NCBI GenBank assembly: GCA_003157015.1
Contig: PMIJ01000129.1
Coordinates: 1-53,963 of the forward strand
DNA: 53,963 nt
Source of the DNA: Bacteroidales bacterium
GTDB lineage: Bacteria > Bacteroidota > Bacteroidia > Bacteroidales > VadinHA17
Direction of reading: 5' to 3'
Below, piece by piece: positions 1 to 9,168 of the stretch. The first letter of the stretch is position 1, and every line of letters starts with the position of its first letter. The notes beneath the pieces were generated by a model. The model saw only the letters and a list, made by a program, of their open reading frames with translations. It did not search any database and had not been told where the DNA came from. Position numbers and translations under genes: made by a program.

Positions 1-11
1 TTTGTAATTAA

Positions 12-1151
12 CATAACACTAGTTATGAAGGTAAAAAAAGAAATTCTATTAGATCGTCTGTCCTTTTTATTGAAAGGTATTTAAATGTACTTAAACCAGG
101 AGGACGACTTATTACTGTAATTGATGATAGTGTTCTTGCAGGGAAAAACTTTCCATATGTACGTAGTTTTATTAAAGAACATTTTATAATAAAAGCAGTG
201 ATTAGCTTACATGGTGATGCATTCCGACGGTCAGGTGCCCGAGCAAAAACATCAATAATTTATCTAATAAAGAAAAGAGATCAAGATGAGGCACAGCAAG
301 GGTGTTTCGTTTATGAAAGTAGATACATTGGCCGTGATGATGTTCCTCCAAAAACAAGGGCTAGTGATGCCGAGAATGCTAAAAACCTTGCAATAAATGA
401 GATGGAAAATATCGTTTCTGAGTTTAACTTGTTTCTTCAGGGAATTAAAGGTACTTGGATTGTATCTCCAGATAAATTAAATGGGAGATTGGACGCAAAA
501 CATTTATTACCCTACTCAGTACTTGAGTTGGAAAAAACATGGAAAAAGGTTGGGGCAGATTCTAAAACTATTGAAAATCTTTTTGATCCAATAAAAGAGG
601 AAATTGTCCTTGATCCAGATACTCGTTATAAATTTCTCAGAATTACTTATGAAGGCAAACCAGAAGTGGGTGATACAGCGCTAGGGAAAGAAGTATCTTA
701 TACAAGCGTATTTAGTGCACAAAAAAATGATATTGTAATCAGTAATATCAATGCAATAAATAAAGCAGTATGCGTAATGCCAGAAGGAATGGAGGACCTT
801 TTAATCTCTCAGGCATTTACCGTATTGCGGCTCAAAGCAACTAAGATAGATACTATAGATCCAATGTATATTTGCTCAATACTCCGTACTTCTGCTGTGG
901 TTGCTGAATGGCTTTCACATACAACTGGGTTTGGAAGACACTATGTGGATTGGAATCTCATACGAAATCAGCGCATCCCATTACTACCTTATGAAAAGCA
1001 GAAACACATAGGGAATGTTTCCCGTGAATTAATTCAATTTGAGAAAGATATACTGTTCAAAAAAAACACTATAGCTAGTGAAATAGCTAATTTAGGTTTG
1101 GAAGATGATCGTGCAAAGGATAAATTAGCAAGTGCTAAGCCTCCTAGATAA
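12..1151 (+). CDS. DNA adenine methyltransferase, 3' part, with specificity-like C-terminus
   Basis: The reading frame resembles the second half of an N6-adenine methyltransferase of the type I HsdM / type IIG kind. Around 75-110 it encodes ERYLNVLKPGGRL, the conserved strand and turn that follow the catalytic domain, and at 198-290 the HGDAFRRSGARAKTSIIYL stretch. From about 700 onward it turns into a target-recognition-like part (SNINAINKAVCVMPEG, then FGRHYVDWNLIRNQRIPLLP), as in fused modification-specificity proteins. The SAM motif and the NPPY/F motif would lie left of the window. An in-frame TAA at 9-11 sits immediately before the recognisable homology, so the gene is cut by the window edge and may also be broken by a frameshift or stop. 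The GTG at 198 is not a credible start because homology begins well upstream. No restriction subunit is visible here. The family assignment is firm, the intactness is not. Confidence 0.7.
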   Translation, partial: HNTSYEGKKRNSIRSSVLFIERYLNVLKPGGRLITVIDDSVLAGKNFPYVRSFIKEHFIIKAVISLHGDAFRRSGARAKTSIIYLIKKRDQDEAQQGCFVYESRYIGRDDVPPKTRASDAENAKNLAINEMENIVSEFNLFLQGIKGTWIVSPDKLNGRLDAKHLLPYSVLELEKTWKKVGADSKTIENLFDPIKEEIVLDPDTRYKFLRITYEGKPEVGDTALGKEVSYTSVFSAQKNDIVISNINAINKAVCVMPEGMEDLLISQAFTVLRLKATKIDTIDPMYICSILRTSAVVAEWLSHTTGFGRHYVDWNLIRNQRIPLLPYEKQKHIGNVSRELIQFEKDILFKKNTIASEIANLGLEDDRAKDKLASAKPPR

Positions 1152-1189
1152 AACGCGTTTTAAAAATCTGATTTTCGCCAAAATAAAAA

Positions 1190-1261
1190 GCAGCATTTCC
1201 TGGCTGAGTTGAGTTACCGCAGTAGTGAATAGTCAGTGTCTGCATATGAAGAAAATGCTGC
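1190..1261. repeat. imperfect inverted repeat downstream of the methyltransferase
   Basis: An 11-base arm gcagcatttcc (1190-1200) is matched by gaaaatgctgc (1251-1261) with one mismatch, about 50 bases apart. It lies just after the methyltransferase stop codon. There is no T-run, so it is not a clear terminator. It could be the edge of a small mobile or defence insertion, but this is only a possibility. Confidence 0.35.
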
Positions 1262-1396
1262 CGATATCAAATTTAGATAAGATAATTTTATAAAACAAAA
1301 AATTAACAACTACCAAAACAAATAAACTTGACTTTGAATCCATTGTTTTATAAATTTACTGACTGAAAGTTCAATGTTAAACTAAAATCAAAAATC

Positions 1397-1687
1397 ATGG
1401 CAAAGTTTACAACAAGGGTTGAATTACATTCTGCAAGCTTAGAGTCTGACTATGAAAAACTACATTCAGAAATGGAAAAAGAAAATTTTACCCGAATAAT
1501 TGTTTCCGAAGATGGGAAAAAGTATCATATGCCTACTGCAGAATATAATAAAGAGGGAAATTATACAAGAGATCAAGTTTTTGAATCCGCTAAAAGGGCA
1601 GCAGAAAAAGTTGGCAAAAAATTCTCTGTTTTAGTTACTGAATCAACTGGTAGAACGTGGCATAATTTAGAAGCAGTGGGGAAATGA
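1397..1687 (+). CDS. GhoS-like (DUF2622) small protein
   Basis: A 96-residue soluble protein with no signal peptide or membrane segment. Its order of motifs (TTRVELHSAS near the N-terminus, KKYHMPTAEYN near residues 40-50, RDQVFESAKRAAEKVGKKFSVLVTES near 58-83, then GRTW) is what I recall of the DUF2622/GhoS family. In E. coli, GhoS is a Cas2-fold endoribonuclease antitoxin that cleaves the mRNA of the membrane toxin GhoT. No GhoT-like short hydrophobic ORF is recognisable beside it, so it would be an orphan antitoxin or a family member with another role. It lies between the methyltransferase fragment and a small-RNA-like unit, in a region that looks accessory. The start ATG follows an A-rich stretch, usual in this phylum. 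The function is inferred from family resemblance only. Confidence 0.5.
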   Translation: MAKFTTRVELHSASLESDYEKLHSEMEKENFTRIIVSEDGKKYHMPTAEYNKEGNYTRDQVFESAKRAAEKVGKKFSVLVTESTGRTWHNLEAVGK

Positions 1688-1866
1688 AGCTAAGTTTCTT
1701 TTGAACCTACTCATTTTTAATTTGACAATCTTTTCTTTAAGTGGGATTAGAACAGAAAACTACCATCAAACCATACAAATGACTATTCCTGTATAGAAAA
1801 TTGTATAGTAATTTCTCTGAAATATTTGAGATTTTATTACTGGCAGTTAAATAAGTCCATAAATGC

Positions 1867-1897
1867 TTGACTTTATATTTTGATTATTATATCTTTA
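1867..1897 (+). promoter_or_regulatory. Bacteroidota-type promoter for the small leader/ORF unit
   Basis: TTGA (1867-1870) and TATCTTTA (1890-1897) are 19 bases apart. This fits the primary sigma factor pattern of the phylum (TTTG, then TAnnTTTG) except for the last base of each box. It is placed to drive a transcript from about 1901 to the terminator at 2218-2246. Confidence 0.5.
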
Positions 1898-1901
1898 CCA
1901 A

Positions 1902-2078
1902 GCGTAATTCGAACAAAGGAACTTTTCCTTGCCAATCAAAAAACCTGAAATGGAAATCTGAAAGGCAGAAAACTTTTAGGATCCCCGGTGACCCAAGTCC
2001 CGGGGTTTCTTTTAGGGGCTAAGCCCCAAGGGCCTCTTGGTGTGCCCGAAAAACCCAAGAAGAAAGGATTCGTTTACA
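1902..2078 (+). ncRNA. hairpin-rich leader RNA of a small transcription unit
   Basis: Between the promoter at 1867-1897 and the small ORF at 2079 lie four short hairpins in a row: aaggaa/ttcctt (1916-1921 with 1925-1930), ccccgg/ccgggg (1983-1988 with 1999-2004), ggggc/gcccc (2015-2019 with 2023-2027) and ccaag/cttgg (2026-2030 with 2036-2040, sharing two bases with the previous stem). The last two stems cannot fully form together, so alternative folds are possible. Density of C/G hairpins here is much higher than in the surrounding AT-rich DNA. I do not recognise a named RNA family. Whether it is a leader regulating the small ORF or part of an independent RNA is open. Confidence 0.35.
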
Positions 2079-2201
2079 ATGGTCGAATTACGCAATGGCA
2101 AATTGTACAAACTTGTTTTCTGCAGATCCAAAATGCAGAATGGCAAGCGAGTTTATCCGAAGAGAGCCAGAGCCTTTAGGTTTTGGGTATTAGTAGGGTA
2201 G
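2079..2201 (+). CDS. small basic protein, 40 residues
   Basis: An ATG at 2079 preceded by agaaagga ten bases upstream opens a 40-codon frame ending at the TAG at 2199-2201. The product is strongly basic, with the segments NGKLYKLVF, NGKRVYPKRARAF and RFWV. It resembles short Lys/Arg-rich hypothetical proteins that I associate with Bacteroidota intergenic regions, but no function is known to me. A different frame starting at a GTG at 1988 is also open to 2179. I prefer the ATG frame because it has a ribosome-binding site and a sensible position between leader hairpins and terminator. Confidence 0.45.
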   Translation: MVELRNGKLYKLVFCRSKMQNGKRVYPKRARAFRFWVLVG

Positions 2202-2217
2202 TTTGCCGAATCACTTG

Positions 2218-2246
2218 GGGAGGCTTGGGCCTCCCTTTTATTTTTT
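2218..2246 (+). terminator. rho-independent terminator of the small leader/ORF unit
   Basis: gggaggc (2218-2224) pairs with gcctccc (2229-2235) around a ttgg loop, followed by ttttattttttt. It is the cleanest plus-strand terminator in the window, ending the unit 16 bases after the small ORF stop. Confidence 0.85.
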
Positions 2247-2497
2247 TTATTAAACAAAGCTGGTTAAGTTTTGTTTAAAAGTGCTCGTTTGTAAAATATA
2301 AATAAATTAATGTTTGATTTAAAAGATGGCGTAAAAATATTTTTTAAAAAAGTAGTAAATATATTACTATCACCATATTACGATTCATATTTGAGACCTG
2401 CGGATTTTAGGTATCACCCATTCCCGGGATAAAAAAATGATTTTAGCTAAATAGCTGAAAATTAACAATACTTTAATGATATGTTAAAGTTAAAATA

Positions 2498-2578
2498 AGT
2501 GCCTAAAGTGTCTGGAATGCCTAGAGTGACTGGAGTTACTACTTATAGTAACTTCTCTCTTCATTAACTTTAGGCACT
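2498..2578. repeat. nested inverted repeat with a 9-base tandem motif
   Basis: The gap from 2247 to 2651 has no gene I can support. It holds a perfect 12-base inverted repeat, agtgcctaaagt (2498-2509) and actttaggcact (2567-2578). Nested inside is a hairpin agttact/agtaact (2534-2540 with 2547-2553). From 2500 to about 2535 there is also a degenerate 9-base tandem repeat (gtgcctaaa, gtgtctgga, atgcctaga, gtgactgga). The whole can fold as a long cruciform upstream of the two-component genes. Such gtgcctaaa-type repeats recur in Bacteroidota intergenic DNA. Confidence 0.6.
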
Positions 2579-2651
2579 CCAAACTTTAGCCCATTCCACA
2601 CTAGTTTCTGTTAAAGAAAGTTAAAGTGCAATTAATTAACATGTATACAAG

Positions 2652-2659
2652 TACTTTTG
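2652..2659 (+). promoter_or_regulatory. candidate -7 box for the two-component operon
   Basis: TACTTTTG matches TAnnTTTG. No good TTTG is seen at the expected upstream distance. If used, the transcript would begin only about 4 bases before the ATG at 2667, giving an almost leaderless mRNA. Confidence 0.35.
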
Positions 2660-2666
2660 CATTTGT

Positions 2667-4223
2667 ATGAAGCGGATTACCATAGTATTACTTGCAGTCT
2701 TTTTTTTCCTTGCCATCTCAGGTCTGATCCTTATACAATTATACTGGATAAGGGGTGCGATTGCAGTGACCGATCAGCAATTCCGTTATCTTGCCAATAA
2801 AGCTCTTGAATCGGTTGTCCTCGGTCTTGAGGAAAAGGAATTAATCCAGAATATCGTTGAGGATATTGATCCTGCATCGACAGATTCAGTTACTGCAATA
2901 GTTCCTTCTAATTCTCCGCTGGCAAAAAAACTGCAGAGATATCAATCCAATTCAGCGCTTCTTGAAATGTATGGATTAAATAATCCCGGAAAACCCATTG
3001 CCATTACAAGTTCTGGCCATAAAATATATTTATCATCTGAAAATATCTCTACTTTCTCGACAGATGAAGCAACTGAACCTTCATCGCAGATCGCAAATTC
3101 AGAAATTAAGGGAAGGGTGACCAATAAGATTGTTTCCCTGGAGAAAATAATGGAGAAAATTCTGCGTAATACCCCCGATATCAGAGAAAGAATAAACCCT
3201 GAAAAACTTAAAGATGAGCTCCGCACTGCATTGAATAATGTTGGAATATATCTCGATTTTGAGTTCTCAATACGTTCCGGCCGGTATGGCACTATCTGGA
3301 AAACTCCCGGCTATAATGACAAACCAGGCACAAATAAATTCATTATACAGCTTTTCCCCAATGATCCTGTTCCAAGCCAGAATCAGATAGTGTTATATTG
3401 TCTTCAGGAACAACACTATAAGTTTGAAAAAATCGGGAACCTGGGCTTTATAACATTGCTTTTTACGCTTATATTACTTATTCTTTCAACAGGAACATTT
3501 ATTGTAATCTTTCGTCAGAAAAAGATTTCAGAAATCAGGAATGATTTCATAAATAATATGACACATGAGCTTAAAACGCCAATATCAACTATATCTCTCG
3601 CTTCCCAGATGATGGCTGACAAAACAATAGCTGAAAAGGATAAGAATATAGACGGGCTCGCAAAGGTGATTTCTGATGAGAGCATGAGACTGAAGTTTCA
3701 AGTTGAAAAAGTTCTCCAGATGGCAATCTTTGAAAGGATAAAAATGAAACTTCACCTGGTTGAGACAGATGTTCACAGTGTAATTGAGAAGGCTGTAGAA
3801 AATTTTGCTCTTCAGATCGATAACCGCAATGGAATGATTACGACCGACTTAAAGGCAACAAGGACTTTTGTCTATATTGATGAAATTCATTTCCTGAATT
3901 CAATTTCAAATCTTATTGATAATGCGATAAAATATTCAAAGGACAAGCCTGATATAACAGTTTCGACATGGAACAACAAGAAAGGCATCATGATTACTAT
4001 TGATGATAAGGGCATAGGGATCAGTAAAGAAAATCTTAGGAGGATATTCGACAAATTTTTCCGCGTCCACTCAGGAAATGTGCATAATGTTAAAGGGTTC
4101 GGTCTTGGCTTAAGTTATGTTAAGAAAATTATTGATGAACATAACGGATCAATTAAAGCAGAAAGTCAAGTAAACAAAGGCACAAAATTCACGTTATTTC
4201 TTCCACAAAACAGAATAAAATGA
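2667..4223 (+). CDS. membrane sensor histidine kinase
   Basis: A 518-residue sensor kinase that should autophosphorylate and pass phosphate to the response regulator encoded next. It has a membrane segment at residues 5-27, an extracytoplasmic sensor region at about 28-255 with no recognisable named fold, and a second membrane segment at 258-281. The HisKA helix contains MTHELKTP with the phosphorylated His at about residue 300. The catalytic domain has the N box NLIDNAIKYS (N419), the G1 box DDKGIGI (near 446), FDKFFRV, and the G2 box GFGLGLSYVKKI. All catalytic motifs are intact. Its stop overlaps the regulator's ATG by four bases, so the two are translationally coupled. The long sensor domain suggests an envelope signal, but the stimulus is unknown. 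Confidence 0.93.
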   Translation: MKRITIVLLAVFFFLAISGLILIQLYWIRGAIAVTDQQFRYLANKALESVVLGLEEKELIQNIVEDIDPASTDSVTAIVPSNSPLAKKLQRYQSNSALLEMYGLNNPGKPIAITSSGHKIYLSSENISTFSTDEATEPSSQIANSEIKGRVTNKIVSLEKIMEKILRNTPDIRERINPEKLKDELRTALNNVGIYLDFEFSIRSGRYGTIWKTPGYNDKPGTNKFIIQLFPNDPVPSQNQIVLYCLQEQHYKFEKIGNLGFITLLFTLILLILSTGTFIVIFRQKKISEIRNDFINNMTHELKTPISTISLASQMMADKTIAEKDKNIDGLAKVISDESMRLKFQVEKVLQMAIFERIKMKLHLVETDVHSVIEKAVENFALQIDNRNGMITTDLKATRTFVYIDEIHFLNSISNLIDNAIKYSKDKPDITVSTWNNKKGIMITIDDKGIGISKENLRRIFDKFFRVHSGNVHNVKGFGLGLSYVKKIIDEHNGSIKAESQVNKGTKFTLFLPQNRIK

Positions 4224-4906
4224 ATAATATGAGAATCCTTCTTGCAGAAGATGACAAAAACCTCGGAATCCTGTTGCAGAGCTACCTGACAGCTAAGAAC
4301 TATGAGACTGTCCTGTTTACCAACGGGAGTACCGCTCTTAAAGCATTCCCGGCGGGATCGTTTAGCCTTTGCATACTGGATATTATGATGCCTGAAATGG
4401 ACGGACTCACACTTGCTGGTGAGATTCGTCAATCAAATCCTAATATACCTATTATATTCCTTACTGCTAAGAACCAGAAAGAGGATATAATTGAGGGCTT
4501 CAAAACAGGAGCTGATGATTACATCACAAAACCCTTTTCAATGGAGGAGCTTCTTTACCGCATTGAAGCGATACTCAGAAGGACAACCGGCCCTGCAGTG
4601 ACCAGAAATAATGAATTTTTTACAATTGGTGGATATTCATTTGATCCTCTGAAACAGATGCTGGTATACGGAGGTCTGACTATAAAACTGACAACCAAGG
4701 AATCAGAGCTTCTTGAGCTTCTGTGCCGGCACGGGAATGAGATACTGGAAAGAAACTATGCCTTGAAAACCATCTGGATTGATGATAACTACTTTAATGC
4801 CAGGAGTATGGATGTTTATATTACAAGGTTAAGAAAATATCTTAAAAAAGATCCTTCAGTTAAAATTTTAAATGTTCACGGGAGAGGGTATAAACTTATT
4901 AGTTGA
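4220..4906 (+). CDS. OmpR/PhoB-family response regulator
   Basis: A 228-residue two-domain transcription factor. The N-terminal receiver has the acidic pair ED/D near residues 10-12, the phosphoacceptor D54 in LCILDIMMPEMDG, the Thr in IIFLTAKN and the conserved Lys in DDYITKPF (about 104). The C-terminal half is a winged helix of the OmpR class, with TTKESELLELLCRHGNEIL and VYITRLRKYLKKDP leading to the GRGYKL hairpin. ATG 4220 overlaps the kinase stop; ATG 4229 (fourth codon) is an equally possible start. Targets cannot be read from the sequence; autoregulation is plausible. Confidence 0.93.
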   Translation: MNNMRILLAEDDKNLGILLQSYLTAKNYETVLFTNGSTALKAFPAGSFSLCILDIMMPEMDGLTLAGEIRQSNPNIPIIFLTAKNQKEDIIEGFKTGADDYITKPFSMEELLYRIEAILRRTTGPAVTRNNEFFTIGGYSFDPLKQMLVYGGLTIKLTTKESELLELLCRHGNEILERNYALKTIWIDDNYFNARSMDVYITRLRKYLKKDPSVKILNVHGRGYKLIS

Positions 4907-4913
4907 TCCTCTT

Positions 4914-5006
4914 CTCTGTGGCCTCTGTGGTCACTCTGTGGCTCTGTGTAATAAAAAAATAAGAACTTGCAGTGAGAAGCACAGAGAAGCACAGAGTTTC
5001 ACAGAG
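4914..5006. repeat. ctctgtg/cacagag inverted repeat cluster between convergent genes
   Basis: Four copies of ctctgtg (4914, 4923, 4934 and 4942) face three copies of cacagag (4980, 4990 and 5000) across an A-rich centre. The RNA of either strand can form a long stem, and the element sits exactly between the 3' ends of the response regulator and lepA. It is a typical degenerate intergenic repeat of this phylum and probably acts as a bidirectional transcript end. No gene is present. Confidence 0.65.
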
Positions 5007-5020
5007 TAAAATTTAAGATT

Positions 5021-6811
5021 TTAATCAAGTTTCAAAACTGCCAGGAATGCCTGCTGCGGAACTTCCACATTTCCTACCTGTCGCATTCGTTTTTTCCCTT
5101 TTTTCTGTTTTTCCAGAAGTTTCCTTTTTCTTGTTATATCACCTCCATAGCACTTTGCCGTCACATCTTTTCTTACAGCCTTAACTGTTTCGCGGGAAAT
5201 AATTTTAGCCCCGATAGCTGCTTGTATTGCAATATCGAACTGCTGACGGGGTATCAGCTCTTTCAGCTTAATGCACATCTTACGTCCAAACTCATATGCA
5301 TGTCCTCTGTGAATAAGCGTTGAAAGCGCATCCACCATCTCTCCGTTCAGAAGAATATCAAGTCTTACTAGATCTGCTTTCTGATAGCTTGTATAATAAT
5401 AATCAAATGATGCATAACCCTTGGAAATGCTCTTAAGCTTATCATAAAAATCGAAGACAATCTCAGCCAGAGGCATCTCAAATGTCAGTTCAACCCTGTC
5501 ACGTGTAAGGTATACCTGGTTCTTTAAAATACCCCTCCTGTCGATACAAAGATTCATAATTGAGCCGACATATTCTGATAATGTAATGACCTGGGCAATA
5601 ATATAAGGTTCTTCAATACGTTCCAGATGATTAACCGGAGGAAGACCTGAAGGGTTATGAACATCAATTTCTTCACCTTTGGTTGTATAAGCCTTAAATG
5701 AAACATTAGGTACAGTTGTAATAACATCCATATCAAACTCCCTGTCAAGACGTTCCTGAATAATTTCCATGTGAAGCAAACCGAGGAAACCGCATCTGAA
5801 ACCAAAGCCGAGTGCTGCTGATGATTCGGGGATAAATGACAGTGAAGCATCGTTCAGCTGCAACTTTTCAATAGAGATTCTCAAATCCTCATAATCATCA
5901 GCGTCAACCGGGTAAATTCCGGCAAACACCATGGGTTTTACGTCCTCGAATCCGGATATTGCTTTTTCGCATGGATCTTTTACATGAGTAATTGTATCTC
6001 CTACCTTGACTTCAGAAGAAACTTTTACACCTGTTATTATGTACCCTACATCACCCACCTGCATAATATCGCGGGGGTCAGGTCTTAGTTTTAATACACC
6101 TATCTCTTCAGCATTATATTCATGATCGGTATTAACAAATTTTACTTTGTCACCCTTCCGTATTGTCCCGTTTACAATTTTAACATAAGCTATGATACCT
6201 CTGAAAGAGTTGAAGATTGAATCGAAGATGAGTGCCTGCAGAGGAGCTTCCGGACTGCCTTCCGGAGGAGGAATACGCATTACTATTTCCCGAAGTATTT
6301 CTTCAACTCCCATACCTGTTTTTGCGCTTGCCTCAATGATATCTTCCCTTTTACAACCTACGAGATCAACAATCTGATCCTTAACCTCTTCAGGCATTGC
6401 ACTTGCCATATCCATTTTATTGAGGACAGGAATTATTTCAAGATTATGGTCGATGGCCATATAAAGATTCGAAATTGTCTGTGCCTGTATTCCCTGGGTG
6501 GCATCTATAACAAGCAAAGCACCTTCACAGGCTGCTATTGATCGCGATACTTCATATGAAAAGTCAACGTGCCCGGGAGTATCAATCAGATTAAGAATAT
6601 ATTTTTTACTGTCGTGAAAATACTCCATCTGAATAGCATGGCTCTTGATGGTTATACCTCTCTCTCTTTCAAGATCCATATCATCGAGAACCTGAGCCTG
6701 ATATTCCCTTTCAGTTATTGTATTTGTCTTTTCAAGTAACCGGTCTGCCAGTGTACTCTTACCATGATCAATATGAGCGATAATACAGAAATTCCGGATA
6801 TTGTTCATCAA
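5021..6811 (-). CDS. lepA: elongation factor 4 (back-translocating GTPase LepA)
   Basis: A 596-residue translational GTPase, the usual length for LepA. It acts on the ribosome, probably in initiation or rescue of stalled or mistranslocated complexes. G1 is AHIDHGKST (residues 12-20), G2 lies in RERGITIK, G3 is DTPGH, G4 is NKMD and G5 is SAKTG. Domain II, domain III, the EF-G domain V-like part and the LepA-specific C-terminus ([19 protein letters not shown], then [12 protein letters not shown]) are all present. A perfect -7 box lies at 6835-6842, giving a leader of about 20 bases. The gene is monocistronic here, convergent with the two-component genes. Confidence 0.98.
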   Translation of the reverse strand: MMNNIRNFCIIAHIDHGKSTLADRLLEKTNTITEREYQAQVLDDMDLERERGITIKSHAIQMEYFHDSKKYILNLIDTPGHVDFSYEVSRSIAACEGALLVIDATQGIQAQTISNLYMAIDHNLEIIPVLNKMDMASAMPEEVKDQIVDLVGCKREDIIEASAKTGMGVEEILREIVMRIPPPEGSPEAPLQALIFDSIFNSFRGIIAYVKIVNGTIRKGDKVKFVNTDHEYNAEEIGVLKLRPDPRDIMQVGDVGYIITGVKVSSEVKVGDTITHVKDPCEKAISGFEDVKPMVFAGIYPVDADDYEDLRISIEKLQLNDASLSFIPESSAALGFGFRCGFLGLLHMEIIQERLDREFDMDVITTVPNVSFKAYTTKGEEIDVHNPSGLPPVNHLERIEEPYIIAQVITLSEYVGSIMNLCIDRRGILKNQVYLTRDRVELTFEMPLAEIVFDFYDKLKSISKGYASFDYYYTSYQKADLVRLDILLNGEMVDALSTLIHRGHAYEFGRKMCIKLKELIPRQQFDIAIQAAIGAKIISRETVKAVRKDVTAKCYGGDITRKRKLLEKQKKGKKRMRQVGNVEVPQQAFLAVLKLD

Positions 6812-6834
6812 ACAAGTCTGCTTTAAATCAGGTG

Positions 6835-6842
6835 CAAATATA
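6835..6842 (-). promoter_or_regulatory. -7 box for lepA
   Basis: Read on the minus strand, TATATTTG is an exact TAnnTTTG match 24 bases upstream of the lepA ATG. The -33 box is not a clear TTTG at the expected spacing. Confidence 0.45.
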
Positions 6843-6872
6843 TAAAAAATCCGCCCAAAACCTTGCCTTTAT

Positions 6873-6902
6873 AATTACTCGACAGCATGCTGTCGAGTAA
6901 TT
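6873..6902. repeat. perfect 30-base palindrome
   Basis: A perfect inverted repeat of two 15-base arms without a spacer, centred between 6887 and 6888. The core is ctcgacagcatgctgtcgag. It lies between the lepA promoter and the end of groL. No T-run follows on either strand. Another 20-base and an 18-base perfect palindrome occur at 19888-19907 and 26741-26758, so it belongs with a set of intergenic palindromes, though their core sequences differ. Confidence 0.75.
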
Positions 6903-6920
6903 CTGTTTTCTGAGTTTATT

Positions 6921-6992
6921 TCACCCCTAAATCCCCCAGGGGGGACTTTTAAAACCCTCATTTTGAAGCCCCCCTTGGGGGGTTGGGGGGTA
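6921..6992. repeat. C/G-rich REP-like intergenic repeat
   Basis: A block reading tcacccctaaatccccc, then agggggg, then aagcccccc, ttgggggg and ttggggggtaaaa forms inverted C-run/G-run arms around a short AT spacer. Related C/G-run blocks occur at 26684-26768, 30508-30537 and, more loosely, 52109-52222. It is non-coding and resembles repeats widespread in Bacteroidota intergenic DNA. Confidence 0.65.
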
Positions 6993-7009
6993 AAAAGTCG
7001 GGGTTATAT

Positions 7010-7044
7010 AAAAAAATAGAGACAGGTCTGAGACCTGTCTCTAT
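7010..7044 (-). terminator. terminator after groL
   Basis: Two 14-base arms (7016-7029 and 7031-7044, core gacaggtct/agacctgtc) form a near-perfect hairpin, followed on the minus strand by a run of T (7011-7016 read in complement). It lies 24 bases past the groL stop codon. Confidence 0.85.
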
Positions 7045-7067
7045 TAATATTTATTATGTAAAAAATT

Positions 7068-8714
<1,647 letters not shown>

Positions 8715-8733
8715 TTATTAAGTTTCCTAAAAA

Positions 8734-9012
8734 TTAAGCTATAAAAAGGATATCTGTCTGTGAAACAAGAAGATAATCTTCGCCATCAATGGTTAGTTCC
8801 TGACCTGCATATTTACCATAAAGAACAACATCGCCTTTCTTTACTTCCATTTCTTCATCTTTCTTTGCAGCGCCAACAAGTATTACTTTACCCTGACGGG
8901 GTTTTTCCTTTGCGGAATCAGGTATTATAATTCCACTTGCAGTTTTTTCTTCAGCTTCATTTGGTTTCACAAGAACCTTTCCTGCTAAAATTTTCCCTTT
9001 TAATTGTGCCAT
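8734..9012 (-). CDS. groES: co-chaperonin GroES
   Basis: A 92-residue co-chaperonin that caps the GroEL ring. It contains GKVLVKPNEAEEKTASGIIIPD with the mobile loop at about residues 17-33, the roof loop region and the KYAGQELTIDGEDYLLV end. First gene of the groES-groL operon. No CIRCE operator (TTAGCACTC-type inverted repeat) is visible upstream, so HrcA control is not supported. The 100-base upstream region holds TAACTTTA on the minus strand (about 9034-9041) as a weak -7 candidate. Confidence 0.98.
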   Translation of the reverse strand: MAQLKGKILAGKVLVKPNEAEEKTASGIIIPDSAKEKPRQGKVILVGAAKKDEEMEVKKGDVVLYGKYAGQELTIDGEDYLLVSQTDILFIA

Positions 9013-9112
9013 TTTATCTAGTTTTAAAGTTAAACATCATTTTCCGACTTCCTCGTTGAACATATTCCATGCCAAATTGAAAAAAATGTCATTTTGTGTA
9101 ACCTCAATAAAA

Positions 9113-9145
9113 AAAAGTGTCAGTATGTGACAAACTGACACTTTT
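9113..9145 (-). terminator. terminator after secG
   Basis: aaaagtgtcagt (9113-9124) pairs perfectly with actgacactttt (9134-9145) around a 9-base loop. On the minus strand it is followed by a T-run (complement of the A-run at 9107-9116). It closes the sigma-54 activator–lptE–TPR–secG unit. Confidence 0.85.
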
Positions 9146-9168
9146 ATGATCTATCTCATCAAGGCAGA

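Noticed and set aside
1988..2179. GTG-initiated 63-codon frame over the hairpin leader
   Set aside because: Runs through the C/G hairpins, starts with GTG without a binding site, and competes with the better placed ATG frame at 2079.
2310..2432. ATG-initiated 40-codon frame in the gap before the histidine kinase gene
   Set aside because: No ribosome-binding site, no recognised motif and it lies next to repeat DNA. Open by chance is likely.
2942..3292. 116-codon minus-strand frame inside the histidine kinase gene
   Set aside because: Complement of a well-supported coding sequence with no motifs of its own.
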